A DNA stretch of 34,385 nucleotides from Paludibacteraceae bacterium (GCA_017632345.1 JAGBRL010000088.1:1-34385), one strand, 5' to 3'. Positions 1-7,939 are shown, numbered from the stretch's first letter. The notes: generated from the sequence alone by a model not told the origin. Made by a program: numbers and translations.

Positions 1-578
1 GCGTCTGGAATTCGAGGTTCAGTATAAGCCGCACCAACCGGAATTACTTTATCAGGGTCTGCACCTCTTGCGACTAACAGACTACGAAAATATTCCGCCC
101 TTTTCTGAGATAGTTTTTCATTGTAACTCAGACTGCCTCGGCCACCACGGCCATCAGTATGACCAACAACTAAAAACGTGTCATTAGGGAAAAGAGAAAC
201 AAATTCTGCCATCTCATCCCATTGAGCAATATCCTCAGGTCGAGGAGCTACGCCCCAAAAACCAAAACTATAGTCCCATTCAAACTTTTGTTGCACTGCA
301 GTAATATCTTCTACATTTTCCTGTGCCTTAGCCTCCTGACAAGCTACCATAGCAGTCGCACCAGCAGCCACTCCGATAATTTTCAGCGCGTTGCCAGCCT
401 TCTGCTTTTTGCTCAATTGAGCCTCGATGTACTGACGCTCACGCTCGCAGTTCGGACACGTGCCTGCGCATTCTCCTTCAAAGCTGCATTCGGCAGGAGT
501 GTACGGGATTCCGTTGGCTTCTGCAATCTGTTTTCTGACGCTTTTGAGCACTTCGCAAGTTTTTTTGCCTCTGTTCAT
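1..578 (-). CDS. OmpA-like protein with Cys-rich N-terminus, copy 1 (3' end cut by window edge)
   Basis: The frame opens at an ATG at 578 and stays open to base 1, so about 192 residues are present and the C-terminus lies outside the window. It is a close paralog of the next gene upstream. In the first 102 residues I count only six differences between the two. It has the same Cys cluster (C31, C37, C41, C44), a hydrophobic stretch at about 62-79 ending in A-C, then an OmpA peptidoglycan-binding domain with the hallmark GHTDGRG, YNEKLS and KRAEY segments. Family knowledge: the OmpA C-terminal domain binds diaminopimelate in peptidoglycan through a conserved Asp and Arg, which fit the D of GHTD and the R of KRAEY. 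It starts 48 bases after the stop of copy 2, so the two could be co-transcribed. The lack of a stop at the edge is expected, not a defect. Confidence 0.85.
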   Translation of the reverse strand, partial: MNRGKKTCEVLKSVRKQIAEANGIPYTPAECSFEGECAGTCPNCERERQYIEAQLSKKQKAGNALKIIGVAAGATAMVACQEAKAQENVEDITAVQQKFEWDYSFGFWGVAPRPEDIAQWDEMAEFVSLFPNDTFLVVGHTDGRGGRGSLSYNEKLSQKRAEYFRSLLVARGADPDKVIPVGAAYTEPRIPD

Positions 579-626
579 GATGGGATAATATTTTAACTTC
601 GTGATAATTTTTAGCAGATAATAATA

Positions 627-1307
627 TCATTGGCTTTCAAGCTCCCGTTGTATTTTATCATCCAACTCTTTCATTCTCTCCTTAGAGTAAAATTCCAGTG
701 TGACACGACGATTTTGATAGTGTTCTGCTTCGGTCTGTGCGTCAGGAATTCTGGGTTCAGTGTAAGCTACGCCAACAGAGATTATCTTACCCGGGTCTGC
801 TCCTTTTTCGACTAAATAACGACGAACCCAATCCGCCCTCACCTGCGATAATTTTCTATTGTATTTTAGACTACCCCTGCAATCTGTATGACCAACAACT
901 AAAAACGTATCGTTAGGAAAAAGAGAAACGAATTCTGCCATTTCATCCCATTGCGCAATTATATATTCAGGTAGCCGCCGTGCAAAAATATACTCATAAG
1001 AATCCCATTCAAACTTTTGTTGCACAGCTGCTATATTCTCTACATTTTCTTGCGCCTTAGCCTCCTGACAAGCAACCATAGCTGTCACTCCTGCCGCCAC
1101 GCCAATGATTTTCAGTGCGTTGCCAGCCTTCTGCTTTTTGCACAATTGAGCCTCGATGTACTGACGCTCACGTTCGCAGTTCGGACACGTGCCTGTGCAT
1201 TCTCTTTCAAAGCTGCATTCGGCAGGTGTGTACGGAATCCCGTTGGCTTCCGCAATCTGTTTTCTGACGCTTTTGAGCACTTCACAAGTTTTCTTGCCTC
1301 TGTTCAT
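627..1307 (-). CDS. OmpA-like protein with Cys-rich N-terminus, copy 2 (complete, 226 aa)
   Basis: Residues 1-60 are charged and carry a Cys cluster, C31-x5-C37-x3-C41-x2-C44 (including GTCPNCE), which looks like a metal-binding knuckle. Residues 62-79 are hydrophobic and end MVAC-Q, which reads like a lipobox placed unusually far from the start. From about 125 to 208 comes an OmpA domain: FLVVGHTDCRG, YNRKLS, VRADWV and NRRVTLEF. Family knowledge: OmpA-like domains anchor envelope proteins to peptidoglycan. I recall similar Cys-rich N-termini on other Bacteroidales envelope proteins, but I have no established function for them. The unusual layout leaves topology open: a membrane-anchored protein with a cytoplasmic Cys domain, or a lipoprotein whose signal has an N-terminal extension. 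No TAnnTTTG promoter is visible in the short gap upstream. Confidence 0.85.
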   Translation of the reverse strand: MNRGKKTCEVLKSVRKQIAEANGIPYTPAECSFERECTGTCPNCERERQYIEAQLCKKQKAGNALKIIGVAAGVTAMVACQEAKAQENVENIAAVQQKFEWDSYEYIFARRLPEYIIAQWDEMAEFVSLFPNDTFLVVGHTDCRGSLKYNRKLSQVRADWVRRYLVEKGADPGKIISVGVAYTEPRIPDAQTEAEHYQNRRVTLEFYSKERMKELDDKIQRELESQ

Positions 1308-1335
1308 GATGAAAAGTCTTCAAGTTATTTTTAGA

Positions 1336-1354
1336 AGAGGCTAATTTTGCCTCT
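1336..1354 (-). terminator. Weak hairpin terminator after the Sel1 gene
   Basis: A 6-bp stem (GCCTCT/AGAGGC) with a 7-base loop lies 8 bases past the stop of the Sel1-repeat gene. Read on the minus strand it is followed by TCTAAAAAT, a poor T-tract, so termination may be partial. Confidence 0.4.
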
Positions 1355-1361
1355 CTCAGTT

Positions 1362-2186
1362 TTACTTTTTCAAAGTTTCCAATCTCTTCATTGCAGGCTC
1401 AAATCCTTGTTCGGCCGAAAGCCTAATCCACCTTTCGGCTTCCGCTTCATCTTGCTGAACACCCCAGCCGTTTTGATAAAAAACACCAAGGTTCATCTGT
1501 GCCTTTGCATGACCTTGTTCCGCTGCAAGCCGAATCCATTTAAACGCCTCCAAGAAATCCCGCTCCACACCGAGACCTTCTAAGTAACACGTCCCCAGAT
1601 TGAGCAGTCCCTCTGCACAATCCTGCTCTGCCGAGAGCCGATACCACTTCACCGCCTCCGAATAGTCTTGCGCAACACCTATTCCGTACTGATAAAAAAG
1701 CCCAATATCACTCTGAGCTATCGCATAACCCTGGTCTGCAGAAAGCCTGATCCACTTATCCGCTTCCTGAACACTTTGCGTCACTCCTTCGCCCATTAAA
1801 TAACATTTGCCAAGATTAAGCTGGGCCACATCATGCCCCTGCTCGGCAGAAAGCCTGTACCACTTCACTGCTTCAGAGTGCGACAGCGGCACCCCTGTGC
1901 CTGTGTGATAACGAGCGCCAAGGTTATTCTGTGCATCCGCATTCCCCTGCTCGGCAGAACGCTGAAACCACTTCGCAGCCTCTGCATAGTCTTGCGAGAC
2001 ACCTATCCCGTCTCTGTAACATTTACCAAGATTGTTCTGAGCCTCGGCATCTCCTTGCTCCGCCAAAACCCTGAACATATCCGCTCTATTTTCAGAGGTG
2101 CACCCCACGTTCAGCACAGCGACCAGCAACAGCAACACTCTGCTTGCTATCTTCAAGATTTTACTTGCCCTCATAATAAATCTCAA
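1362..2186 (-). CDS. Sel1-repeat (TPR-like) lipoprotein
   Basis: A 274-residue protein with a hydrophobic signal segment (about residues 10-27) ending NVGC at C29, which fits a lipoprotein signal loosely (Asn sits where Leu is usual). From about residue 42 there are six full Sel1-like repeats of 36 residues, each starting AEQG or a variant and containing NLG..Y..G.GV and EA.KW, plus a seventh partial repeat before the stop. Family knowledge: Sel1 repeats form alpha/alpha solenoids that bind other proteins; they are not enzymes. The start is either the ATG at 2186 or the one four codons later; the signal is intact either way. The gene follows the small membrane protein by 17 bases, so the two are probably one transcript. 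The partner of this solenoid cannot be told from sequence. Confidence 0.88.
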   Translation of the reverse strand: MRFIMRASKILKIASRVLLLLVAVLNVGCTSENRADMFRVLAEQGDAEAQNNLGKCYRDGIGVSQDYAEAAKWFQRSAEQGNADAQNNLGARYHTGTGVPLSHSEAVKWYRLSAEQGHDVAQLNLGKCYLMGEGVTQSVQEADKWIRLSADQGYAIAQSDIGLFYQYGIGVAQDYSEAVKWYRLSAEQDCAEGLLNLGTCYLEGLGVERDFLEAFKWIRLAAEQGHAKAQMNLGVFYQNGWGVQQDEAEAERWIRLSAEQGFEPAMKRLETLKK

Positions 2187-2203
2187 TAATTTTCAGTTAA
2201 CTT

Positions 2204-2680
2204 TTAGTTCATCCAACATGGGACAATCTGCACTAATACGGCTACTGCAATGTAAAAAATCAGCAAATACAAAACCTTGAGGCTCTGTCTGTTCTGCTCT
2301 TTTTTGTATAACAAGAAAAGAATAAACGACCAAAGCACACACGCAAACATGCCAAATCCATACATAAGACGACCGCCTGCCCATTTCTGCAAATAAAACA
2401 AAAGTCCGACGGCAAGAAGCGCAACAGCCATTTTAGCCAGAGGCTGAAATCTGTGACTCATTCCCTCTACCTCTTGCGGCAAATCCCTTTGATTGTTTCT
2501 ACCAAAGTAAATAGAGTAACCATACACCAACGCAACAAAACAAAGAGCTATCGTTGACAATACATCAAACATATAATTTCCTGCCGAACTCAATTTGTAG
2601 GCCACCGCTAAAAAAAACACAACAGGAGCGAAAAAAAACTCCAAACGATCTAACAATTTCATTTCTTTAAAAACTATCAA
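2204..2680 (-). CDS. Small multi-span membrane protein, function unknown
   Basis: A 158-residue protein with four likely transmembrane segments, roughly at residues 13-30, 37-56, 84-101 and 106-123, and a fifth near 134-152. Between the second and third is a short polar stretch (FGRNNQRDLPQEVEG). I do not recognise the family and see no catalytic motif. The ATG at 2680 and the one six codons later (MKLLDRLEFF) are both possible starts. It leads a probable two-gene unit with the Sel1-repeat lipoprotein 17 bases downstream, behind a TACTTTTG box at 2735-2742. The pairing hints at an envelope role, but that is inference only. Confidence 0.7.
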   Translation of the reverse strand: MIVFKEMKLLDRLEFFFAPVVFFLAVAYKLSSAGNYMFDVLSTIALCFVALVYGYSIYFGRNNQRDLPQEVEGMSHRFQPLAKMAVALLAVGLLFYLQKWAGGRLMYGFGMFACVLWSFILFLLYKKEQNRQSLKVLYLLIFYIAVAVLVQIVPCWMN

Positions 2681-2734
2681 AAAAACAAACTTAAGCTCGG
2701 TTCAATCTCAACCAAGACATGAACCAGGCCTATA

Positions 2735-2742
2735 CAAAAGTA
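2735..2742 (-). promoter_or_regulatory. Bacteroidetes -7 box for the membrane protein/Sel1 unit
   Basis: TACTTTTG on the minus strand is an exact match to TAnnTTTG, giving a leader of about 45-50 bases before the ATG at 2680. I do not see a TTTG at the usual -33 spacing. Confidence 0.5.
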
Positions 2743-2801
2743 CAAAAAATACAATTATCTTAATATATGTTAAAAATCTTTTTTCCTATTTTTTTATGAG
2801 T

Positions 2802-2809
2802 TACTTTTG
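2802..2809 (+). promoter_or_regulatory. Bacteroidetes -7 box for the CNNM/CorC gene
   Basis: TACTTTTG matches TAnnTTTG exactly and ends 19 bases before the ATG at 2829, so the leader is very short. It is divergent from the minus-strand box at 2735-2742, with 59 bases between them. No clear -33 element. Confidence 0.5.
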
Positions 2810-2828
2810 CAAAAATAGTTAAAGAGAG

Positions 2829-4097
2829 ATGGAAGAACTTATTTTTATCATTGTGCTTATTTTACTGAATGGAGTTTTCGCAATGTCGGAAGTCGCGCTT
2901 ATATCCGCCAGAAAATCACGCATATCAGCAGAAGCGAAACGCGGAAACAAGTCGGCTCAAAAAGTGCTTGAGCTTGCAGAAAAGCCGGAGACGTTCCTTT
3001 CTACAGTCCAGATAGGGATAACTCTGATAGGGATTTTGACCGGTATATTTTCCGGCAACAAAATAGCAGCCACACTCACAGATTTCCTTATCTCTTTTGA
3101 TATGAACGCCAACTACGCGCATTACATAGCTCAAACTTTCATAGTAGCTTTAGTAACCTTTTTCTCCATACTGTTTGGCGAGCTCGTCCCTAAACGCATC
3201 GGAATGGGTTCTGCCGAGAAGGTGGCGCTCCTCACTGCAAGACCAATGAGTTTTTTATCTAAGGCAACTTACCCTTTCGTATGGCTTTTGTCACAAAGTT
3301 CAAAATTAACTTTTAAAGTGTTAGGACTAAAGTCTGAAGACAGCAAGGTAACTGAAGAGGAGATTAAATCGCTCGTGCAGGAAGGCACAGAAGACGGCGA
3401 GGTGCAGCAGGTCGAAAAGAACATTGTGGACCGTGTTTTCCTTATGGGCGACTTGGAGATAGGCTCCATAATGACGCACAAAAACGATGTGGTATGCCTC
3501 GACTGCAACATGGACACTGACACTGTCAGAAACGTAATATCAGACTCGCTCTTCGGATTTTATCCTGTCGTGAAAAATAGTTTCGACAACCTTATCGGCG
3601 TTGTGAATATAAAAGAACTCGTGCTGCATATACATGAGACGGAGATGGAGCTTGAAAAACTGGCTCACACTCCTGTTTTTTTTCCCGAAAACATGAGTGT
3701 TTACAAAGCGCTAGAGTCGATGAAGGAACTTGGTGTCAGCAGAGCGCTTGTATGCGACGAGTTCGGCTCTTTCTCCGGCATAATAACGATGAAGGACATT
3801 CTCGTCGGGCTTGTCGGCAATATTGACGACACAGACGAAGAGCCTGAAATCATAGAACGCGAGGACGGAAGCTGGCTTGTCTCCGGACAATGCTCCATCC
3901 TTGATTTTTTATCTTACTACGACAAATGCGACCTTATAGACAACCTCGACTGCCATACTGTTGGCGGCTTGGCTCTTGTGCAACTGCAACATCTCCCTAA
4001 AACCGGAGAAACTTTTTCATGGAAGAACTTCAAATTTGAGATTGCCGACATGGATGGTGTAAGAATAGATAAATTGATTGTGTCGAAATTGCATTAA
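2829..4097 (+). CDS. CNNM/HlyC-CorC family membrane protein with CBS pair
   Basis: At 422 residues this has the full family layout. Residues 1-165 are the CNNM (DUF21) membrane domain, with hydrophobic segments near 2-20, 60-78 and 98-118 and the hallmark FGELVPKR at 116-123. A CBS pair covers about 210-335, and a CorC/HlyC-type C-terminal domain about 345-420. Family knowledge: relatives (YtfL, YfjD, CorC, animal CNNM) are linked to export of magnesium or other divalent cations, with CBS domains sensing adenine nucleotides; some members were first named hemolysins. The substrate cannot be assigned from sequence. It appears monocistronic, with AAAGAGAG just upstream of the ATG and a 344-base non-coding gap after it. 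Confidence 0.93.
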   Translation: MEELIFIIVLILLNGVFAMSEVALISARKSRISAEAKRGNKSAQKVLELAEKPETFLSTVQIGITLIGILTGIFSGNKIAATLTDFLISFDMNANYAHYIAQTFIVALVTFFSILFGELVPKRIGMGSAEKVALLTARPMSFLSKATYPFVWLLSQSSKLTFKVLGLKSEDSKVTEEEIKSLVQEGTEDGEVQQVEKNIVDRVFLMGDLEIGSIMTHKNDVVCLDCNMDTDTVRNVISDSLFGFYPVVKNSFDNLIGVVNIKELVLHIHETEMELEKLAHTPVFFPENMSVYKALESMKELGVSRALVCDEFGSFSGIITMKDILVGLVGNIDDTDEEPEIIEREDGSWLVSGQCSILDFLSYYDKCDLIDNLDCHTVGGLALVQLQHLPKTGETFSWKNFKFEIADMDGVRIDKLIVSKLH

Positions 4098-4441
4098 GGA
4101 AGCTTCTCTAAAATCAAGTCGAGATGATTTTGAAAAACCGCAATACGCTTGTTTTTTTTTCAGAAAAGACAAATTTTTATTGCGCGCACGACTATTTTAT
4201 ATTAAATTTACGAGCCTGTGTAATAAAGCTGACAGGCTCTTGCACGCAACAGAAAAACACACCTTTCGGACTCTGTTTTTTGTCTGAATTTCAATAACGG
4301 CCGGCTTTGCCTATTTGCGCAAAAAACGACAAATATTGCAAAACAAAATGTTATGTTCCGTGCATCAATACAGAAAATTCATGTTCCGGCTTTAAGTCCG
4401 GACCAAACTAATTATAAACACTTTAAATCTAATTAAAAATT
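4098..4441 (+). other. Non-coding gap of 344 bases
   Basis: No credible gene. It is AT-rich and holds one clear hairpin (4212-4239, listed separately). Near 4380-4410 there is a short CCGG-containing repeat around GGCTTTAAGTCC. I see no exact TAnnTTTG box, so the promoter of the downstream 442-residue gene is not identified. Confidence 0.5.
4212..4239 (+). terminator. Hairpin downstream of the CNNM/CorC gene, possible terminator
   Basis: A perfect 8-bp stem, GAGCCTGT/ACAGGCTC, encloses a 12-base loop. There is no proper T-tract after it on either strand, and it lies 115 bases past the stop, so a terminator role is uncertain. Confidence 0.3.
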
Positions 4442-5770
4442 ATGGCAACAGCTACAGATTTTCTAATGGATATTTCTGACAATATCTCTGGCAAGCAGAA
4501 AATGGTTAAACGCCTATTTTCTGACGAAATTGTTCCTTCTTTGAATTTTTCGGAACCTATAGGTCTAAGAACGTTCCTTTCGGTCGTGGGGTCTCCTATC
4601 ATCATCAGCTCGCTCGACATGGGCTTGAACACAATGTCTGACTTCAATAAAAAAATCGACGGGCTGCCATGGCCTAACGGAGGAGCTCCTCTTGCCAAAA
4701 CAGTGAACAAATCTGTTTCTGACTTCGAAAACATTGATGCCGACGATAAAATTGTTGTATTGGTGACTGGCGGTTCTGACAATTTCAGATACGAGATGGG
4801 CGACGTCGCATACGAGATTAACAATGCCAAAGGAGAGGTCAGACTTGTTGTGCTCGGCATCAATTTGTCTGAAAACGACGAGAAGGACGCAATCTCAAGC
4901 ATTGAAAAATGCAACGGCGCATTTTGCAACATAAAGATGAACGACGATAATTATGAAAGATTCGAGGCTAAAGCGCAACTTGAGACATTCTTCAACGCCT
5001 TGAAAGGCAAACCTGCCGCGCCAAAAGTTCAGGAACCTGCAAAAAACATCGTGAAGGAGACTCCTAAAGCCGAACCTGTAAAAATAGAGTTTTCAGCTCC
5101 TACGATAACAGTTTCTGAAAAGAAAGCGGCCGCAGAACCTCAATTCGAATCAATAAAACCGATAGAGGTAAAACCTGCTGAAATTCCAAACGAATCAGAA
5201 AGTGCCGATGAAATCGACGTTTTTGACGTGCTCGCGAAAAACAACGAAGCCATAAAGGCTTGCTTGCTAAATAACGTAGAAGCGTTCAACCTTCTGTCTG
5301 CTCGCCTTGACAGCGCCAACGCAAAGATTGACAAATTAATTGCAGACGACAAGGCTGTTGTGATAGAAGAGGACTCGGAACTTAACGCTGAAATTGCAGA
5401 TAAGAGCCGCGCCATTGTAATGCAACTTTTGCAAAGCAAATACCCTGAACGCGTCAAATCTGTAAACAATACCGAAAAAGGATACGACTTCCAAGTCTGG
5501 CTTGACAACGAAAGCGTTGAGTACCGCATTGCCTGCAAAGGTCTGCTTGACGAACAGCAGACATTCTGCATGGCCCGCAAAGAGTGGGAGGTTTGCATGA
5601 AAAACAACCGAAATTATCAGGTATATCTGATTAACAATATGTCTTCACAGCCAACAGTAACAATCATAGACAATCTCATGGGCTGGCTGCTGAAAGGCAA
5701 AATCGTGCCGTGCGCTCCAAAAAACAAGAAAGTAAAGGCAGACACAGTAACATTAACCATAGTTAAATAA
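4442..5770 (+). CDS. Orphan protein: degenerate VWA-like domain plus DUF3883-like C-terminus
   Basis: A 442-residue soluble protein with no signal peptide or membrane segment. Residues 1-185 resemble a von Willebrand A domain: a first strand with DISDNIS (10-16), GGAPLA (80-85) where the family has GGTPL, and KIVVLVTGGSDN (103-114) where the family has VTDG. Residues 186-255 are a Pro/Lys/Glu-rich linker and 256-325 look helical. Residues 326-400 resemble DUF3883: GYDF (D349), YRIACKG (361-367), TFCMARKEWE (374-383) and NYQVYLI. Family knowledge: DUF3883 is related to PD-(D/E)XK nucleases, with an E-x-K at the spot that reads A364-C-K366 here. VWA domains hold a metal through DxSxS, T and D, three of which read N, A and G here. 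A binding or scaffold role is inferred. The gene stands alone, with a strong terminator right after it. The domain calls rest on motif recognition only. Confidence 0.72.
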   Translation: MATATDFLMDISDNISGKQKMVKRLFSDEIVPSLNFSEPIGLRTFLSVVGSPIIISSLDMGLNTMSDFNKKIDGLPWPNGGAPLAKTVNKSVSDFENIDADDKIVVLVTGGSDNFRYEMGDVAYEINNAKGEVRLVVLGINLSENDEKDAISSIEKCNGAFCNIKMNDDNYERFEAKAQLETFFNALKGKPAAPKVQEPAKNIVKETPKAEPVKIEFSAPTITVSEKKAAAEPQFESIKPIEVKPAEIPNESESADEIDVFDVLAKNNEAIKACLLNNVEAFNLLSARLDSANAKIDKLIADDKAVVIEEDSELNAEIADKSRAIVMQLLQSKYPERVKSVNNTEKGYDFQVWLDNESVEYRIACKGLLDEQQTFCMARKEWEVCMKNNRNYQVYLINNMSSQPTVTIIDNLMGWLLKGKIVPCAPKNKKVKADTVTLTIVK

Positions 5771-5776
5771 AAGCCA

Positions 5777-5818
5777 AGCGGCCCCTAAAGAATCTCTTCA
5801 GGGGCCGCTCTATTTTAT
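5777..5818 (+). terminator. Strong intrinsic terminator after the VWA/DUF3883-like gene
   Basis: A perfect 10-bp stem (AGCGGCCCCT/AGGGGCCGCT) starts 6 bases after the stop codon. Its loop can extend the stem by four more pairs (AAGA/TCTT) past a single mismatch. A CTATTTTAT tract follows. Confidence 0.85.
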
Positions 5819-5965
5819 GCAACGTCTATCACTGCTCTTTCATTTAAATATTCAGGCTTTCCGCCTTGCATTCCTTCTGTCTGGAAGGCAGAGCAAAAGT
5901 TTTTCGCAGTATTACGTCTTTAGAAAATCTTAAGTCAACTTACATAAATTAAGTCAATTATAAAC

Positions 5966-5986
5966 GGTGAATTTATAGAACTCACC
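5966..5986 (-). terminator. Possible weak terminator of the GT5-like/DUF4270/M23 operon
   Basis: GGTGA/TCACC with an 11-base loop lies 6 bases past the stop at 5992. Read on the minus strand it is followed by GTTTATAATT. The stem is short, so this is tentative. The rest of the gap (5819-5965) holds imperfect inverted repeats (TGCTCT/AGAGCA and GCCTT/AAGGC near 5832-5893) of no clear role. Confidence 0.35.
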
Positions 5987-5991
5987 TTTAA

Positions 5992-6606
5992 TCAATCTAT
6001 ATCAAAAGTCTTTCCCTTTACCAGCCATGCTACACCAAACAAAAGGAGCAGTATAGATTCAAATATCATCGTGAAATATCCCGGTAAAAAGCCTAACACC
6101 TCAGACAAAAGGAAAAAGACAAGACAAACGACCATTCCCCAGCCGCAGATTTTAAATACAAGAGTCCGGGTAACACCATTGCCTTTTGTGAACTGCATCA
6201 GTATGTTCAAACTGAATGATAAAAAAAGTAAGCCTGCACTTATGTTATGCACTATCTGACTTGTGCTTGGAGAGAGCTGAAACAAGCCTATCGGCTTTTC
6301 CGGGTCGAGCCAAACTGTATTGCAAGGGAAAAAAACAACACCAATAGCAAACAGACCTGACGCAAAATTTATTCGTCTGTCACTTTTGTCATATCCCTGA
6401 TAAGTCATTAGAAATATAGCCGTGCTACTGAGCATCATTGTAAGCACAGGCGACAAATGATAGGTCGCGCTCAAACTATAACACCACTCTTCCGGCCTAT
6501 TTTCTATAAAAAGGCAACTAGACACACATAACACCGGCAACAATATACCAAGCCAGCCAATAACTTTTCTCTGTGTCAAATAAGACAACATCAAAGGATC
6601 TGCCAT
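5992..6606 (-). CDS. Six-span membrane protein, function unknown
   Basis: A 204-residue protein with about six hydrophobic segments: near residues 14-33, 53-69, 82-98, 118-138, 150-170 and 175-193. It recalls a family of small bacterial membrane proteins with an S-I-S-A-x-Y segment and GYD between the second and third helices; here these read SLSATYH (45-51) and YQGYD (69-73), followed by FASGLFAIGVVFFP. I cannot name the family with certainty (a DUF998-like group is one possibility) and I know no function for it. It starts 48 bases after the M23 lipoprotein gene on the same strand, so it may be the last gene of that operon. Confidence 0.65.
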   Translation of the reverse strand: MADPLMLSYLTQRKVIGWLGILLPVLCVSSCLFIENRPEEWCYSLSATYHLSPVLTMMLSSTAIFLMTYQGYDKSDRRINFASGLFAIGVVFFPCNTVWLDPEKPIGLFQLSPSTSQIVHNISAGLLFLSFSLNILMQFTKGNGVTRTLVFKICGWGMVVCLVFFLLSEVLGFLPGYFTMIFESILLLLFGVAWLVKGKTFDID

Positions 6607-6654
6607 AACTAAAAACTGATTAAATTAAACAAACAAATATTTTACCTTACGCAG

Positions 6655-7911
6655 TTAACGCAAGATTTTCAAAAGCGAATCGCGCACAGCCACAAAAGCA
6701 GCCCTGTTGGCTTCACTTACTGGCTCTACAGACGGAGACTCCAGTTTAAGCGGATTAATAGGACTTCCATTCTTATAAACTCTAAAATCCAAATGAGGCC
6801 CAGTTGACAAACCAGTGCTTCCGACATAACCGATAACCTCGCCTTGCTTCACATAAGAACCGACGGCAAGACCCTTCGCATACTTGGACAAATGCAAATA
6901 GGCCGTAGAATAAGTGCTGTTATGCTGAATTTTGACCGTATGACCTCCGCCTTTATGAAATCCTTTGGAAATAACCTTGCCATCTCCGATTGTCATGACT
7001 GGCGTGCCGGCCGGAGCCGCATAATCCACTCCATGATGCGGCCTGCGAATCTTCAGAACCGGATGAAGGCGGCTATGACTAAAGTGCGAACTAATCCTCG
7101 AAAACTTCAACGGAGCCTTCAGAAAAGCTTTCCTAAGGCTATTTCCGTCATAATCATAAAAATCCAGACGACCATTCTGCTCAAAAGGCACTGCGTGAAA
7201 ATCCTTTCCACAGTGAGTGAATATGGCAAACCTGATAGAATCAACTCCCACAAAAAGGGTGTCAACCCAAGTCTCCGTATAGCACACCTCAAATTTGTCG
7301 CCCTTCTGCAAACCAAAAAAATCAATGTTCCACGCGTAAATATCAGAAAGTTCAAAAGCCAGCGCTGTAGGAGCATCCGCATCAGCCATTGCATTCCACA
7401 AAGACGACGAGATCACTCCTTTAACCACCTTCTCCTTCACCGTCACATTCTTTTTGTGCTCCCAGACCTTCAGACTGTCCGTAAGACAAAAAACAATGCT
7501 TTCCGTCGGAGTTGACTCATATATGAAATACTTTCCGCATTTAACCGAATCTCCTGTAAAAATAACGCAATAAGGGTTGCCAGACCTAATCTTTTTCACA
7601 TTAAACACCTTGCTTGCATTCTCTGCAAGGTTATGTATATTCTGAGCCGAGACGCCATATTCAGAAAGCACGCTTCCCAACGTCTTGTTTTTAGGGAAAC
7701 GCCCCTGTTCCAAATGCATGCTGTCCGTAAACTCTATCCCGTAAACCATCTGCTTCTCCGCCTTCTCTATAACCTCCAACGTGTCATGCAGAGCCGCATT
7801 CACCAACGAATCAACAACCACACCTTCAGACTGAGACGCTCTTCTCGCATCATCGCAAGAAAAGAGTCCCAAAACAAGAGCCGTAAGCAATACTACACAC
7901 AAACGTTTCAT
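6655..7911 (-). CDS. M23-family peptidase-like lipoprotein (LytM fold, HxD variant)
   Basis: I chose the ATG at 7911 over an in-frame GTG at 7920 because the lipoprotein signal then starts MKRLC and ends LFSC at C19. The 418-residue product has a long N-terminal region and a C-terminal LytM/M23 domain at about 275-390. That domain has HHGVDYAAP (zinc-ligand HxxxD, about residue 291), AYLHLSKY and GPHLDFRV (about 371). The family's last motif is HxH, in which the second His binds zinc; here it is Asp. Family knowledge: M23 enzymes cut peptide cross-links in peptidoglycan, while variants lacking ligands often serve as non-catalytic activators. I recall the HLD form in other Bacteroidetes, so it may be a subfamily trait. 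It is third in a probable operon, 28 bases after the DUF4270 gene. Confidence 0.9.
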   Translation of the reverse strand: MKRLCVVLLTALVLGLFSCDDARRASQSEGVVVDSLVNAALHDTLEVIEKAEKQMVYGIEFTDSMHLEQGRFPKNKTLGSVLSEYGVSAQNIHNLAENASKVFNVKKIRSGNPYCVIFTGDSVKCGKYFIYESTPTESIVFCLTDSLKVWEHKKNVTVKEKVVKGVISSSLWNAMADADAPTALAFELSDIYAWNIDFFGLQKGDKFEVCYTETWVDTLFVGVDSIRFAIFTHCGKDFHAVPFEQNGRLDFYDYDGNSLRKAFLKAPLKFSRISSHFSHSRLHPVLKIRRPHHGVDYAAPAGTPVMTIGDGKVISKGFHKGGGHTVKIQHNSTYSTAYLHLSKYAKGLAVGSYVKQGEVIGYVGSTGLSTGPHLDFRVYKNGSPINPLKLESPSVEPVSEANRAAFVAVRDSLLKILR

Positions 7912-7939
7912 AATCAACACCTAAAAAAAACTCCAAACG

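Noticed and set aside
627..1307. The Cys-rich N-terminus as a separate small gene fused by sequencing error
   Set aside because: Both tandem copies have the same continuous frame from Cys cluster to OmpA domain, so the fusion is real.
5819..5965. Nested inverted repeats after the VWA/DUF3883-like gene as a possible RNA gene
   Set aside because: The pairings are short (5-6 bp) with long unpaired stretches, and no promoter box is in a suitable place.
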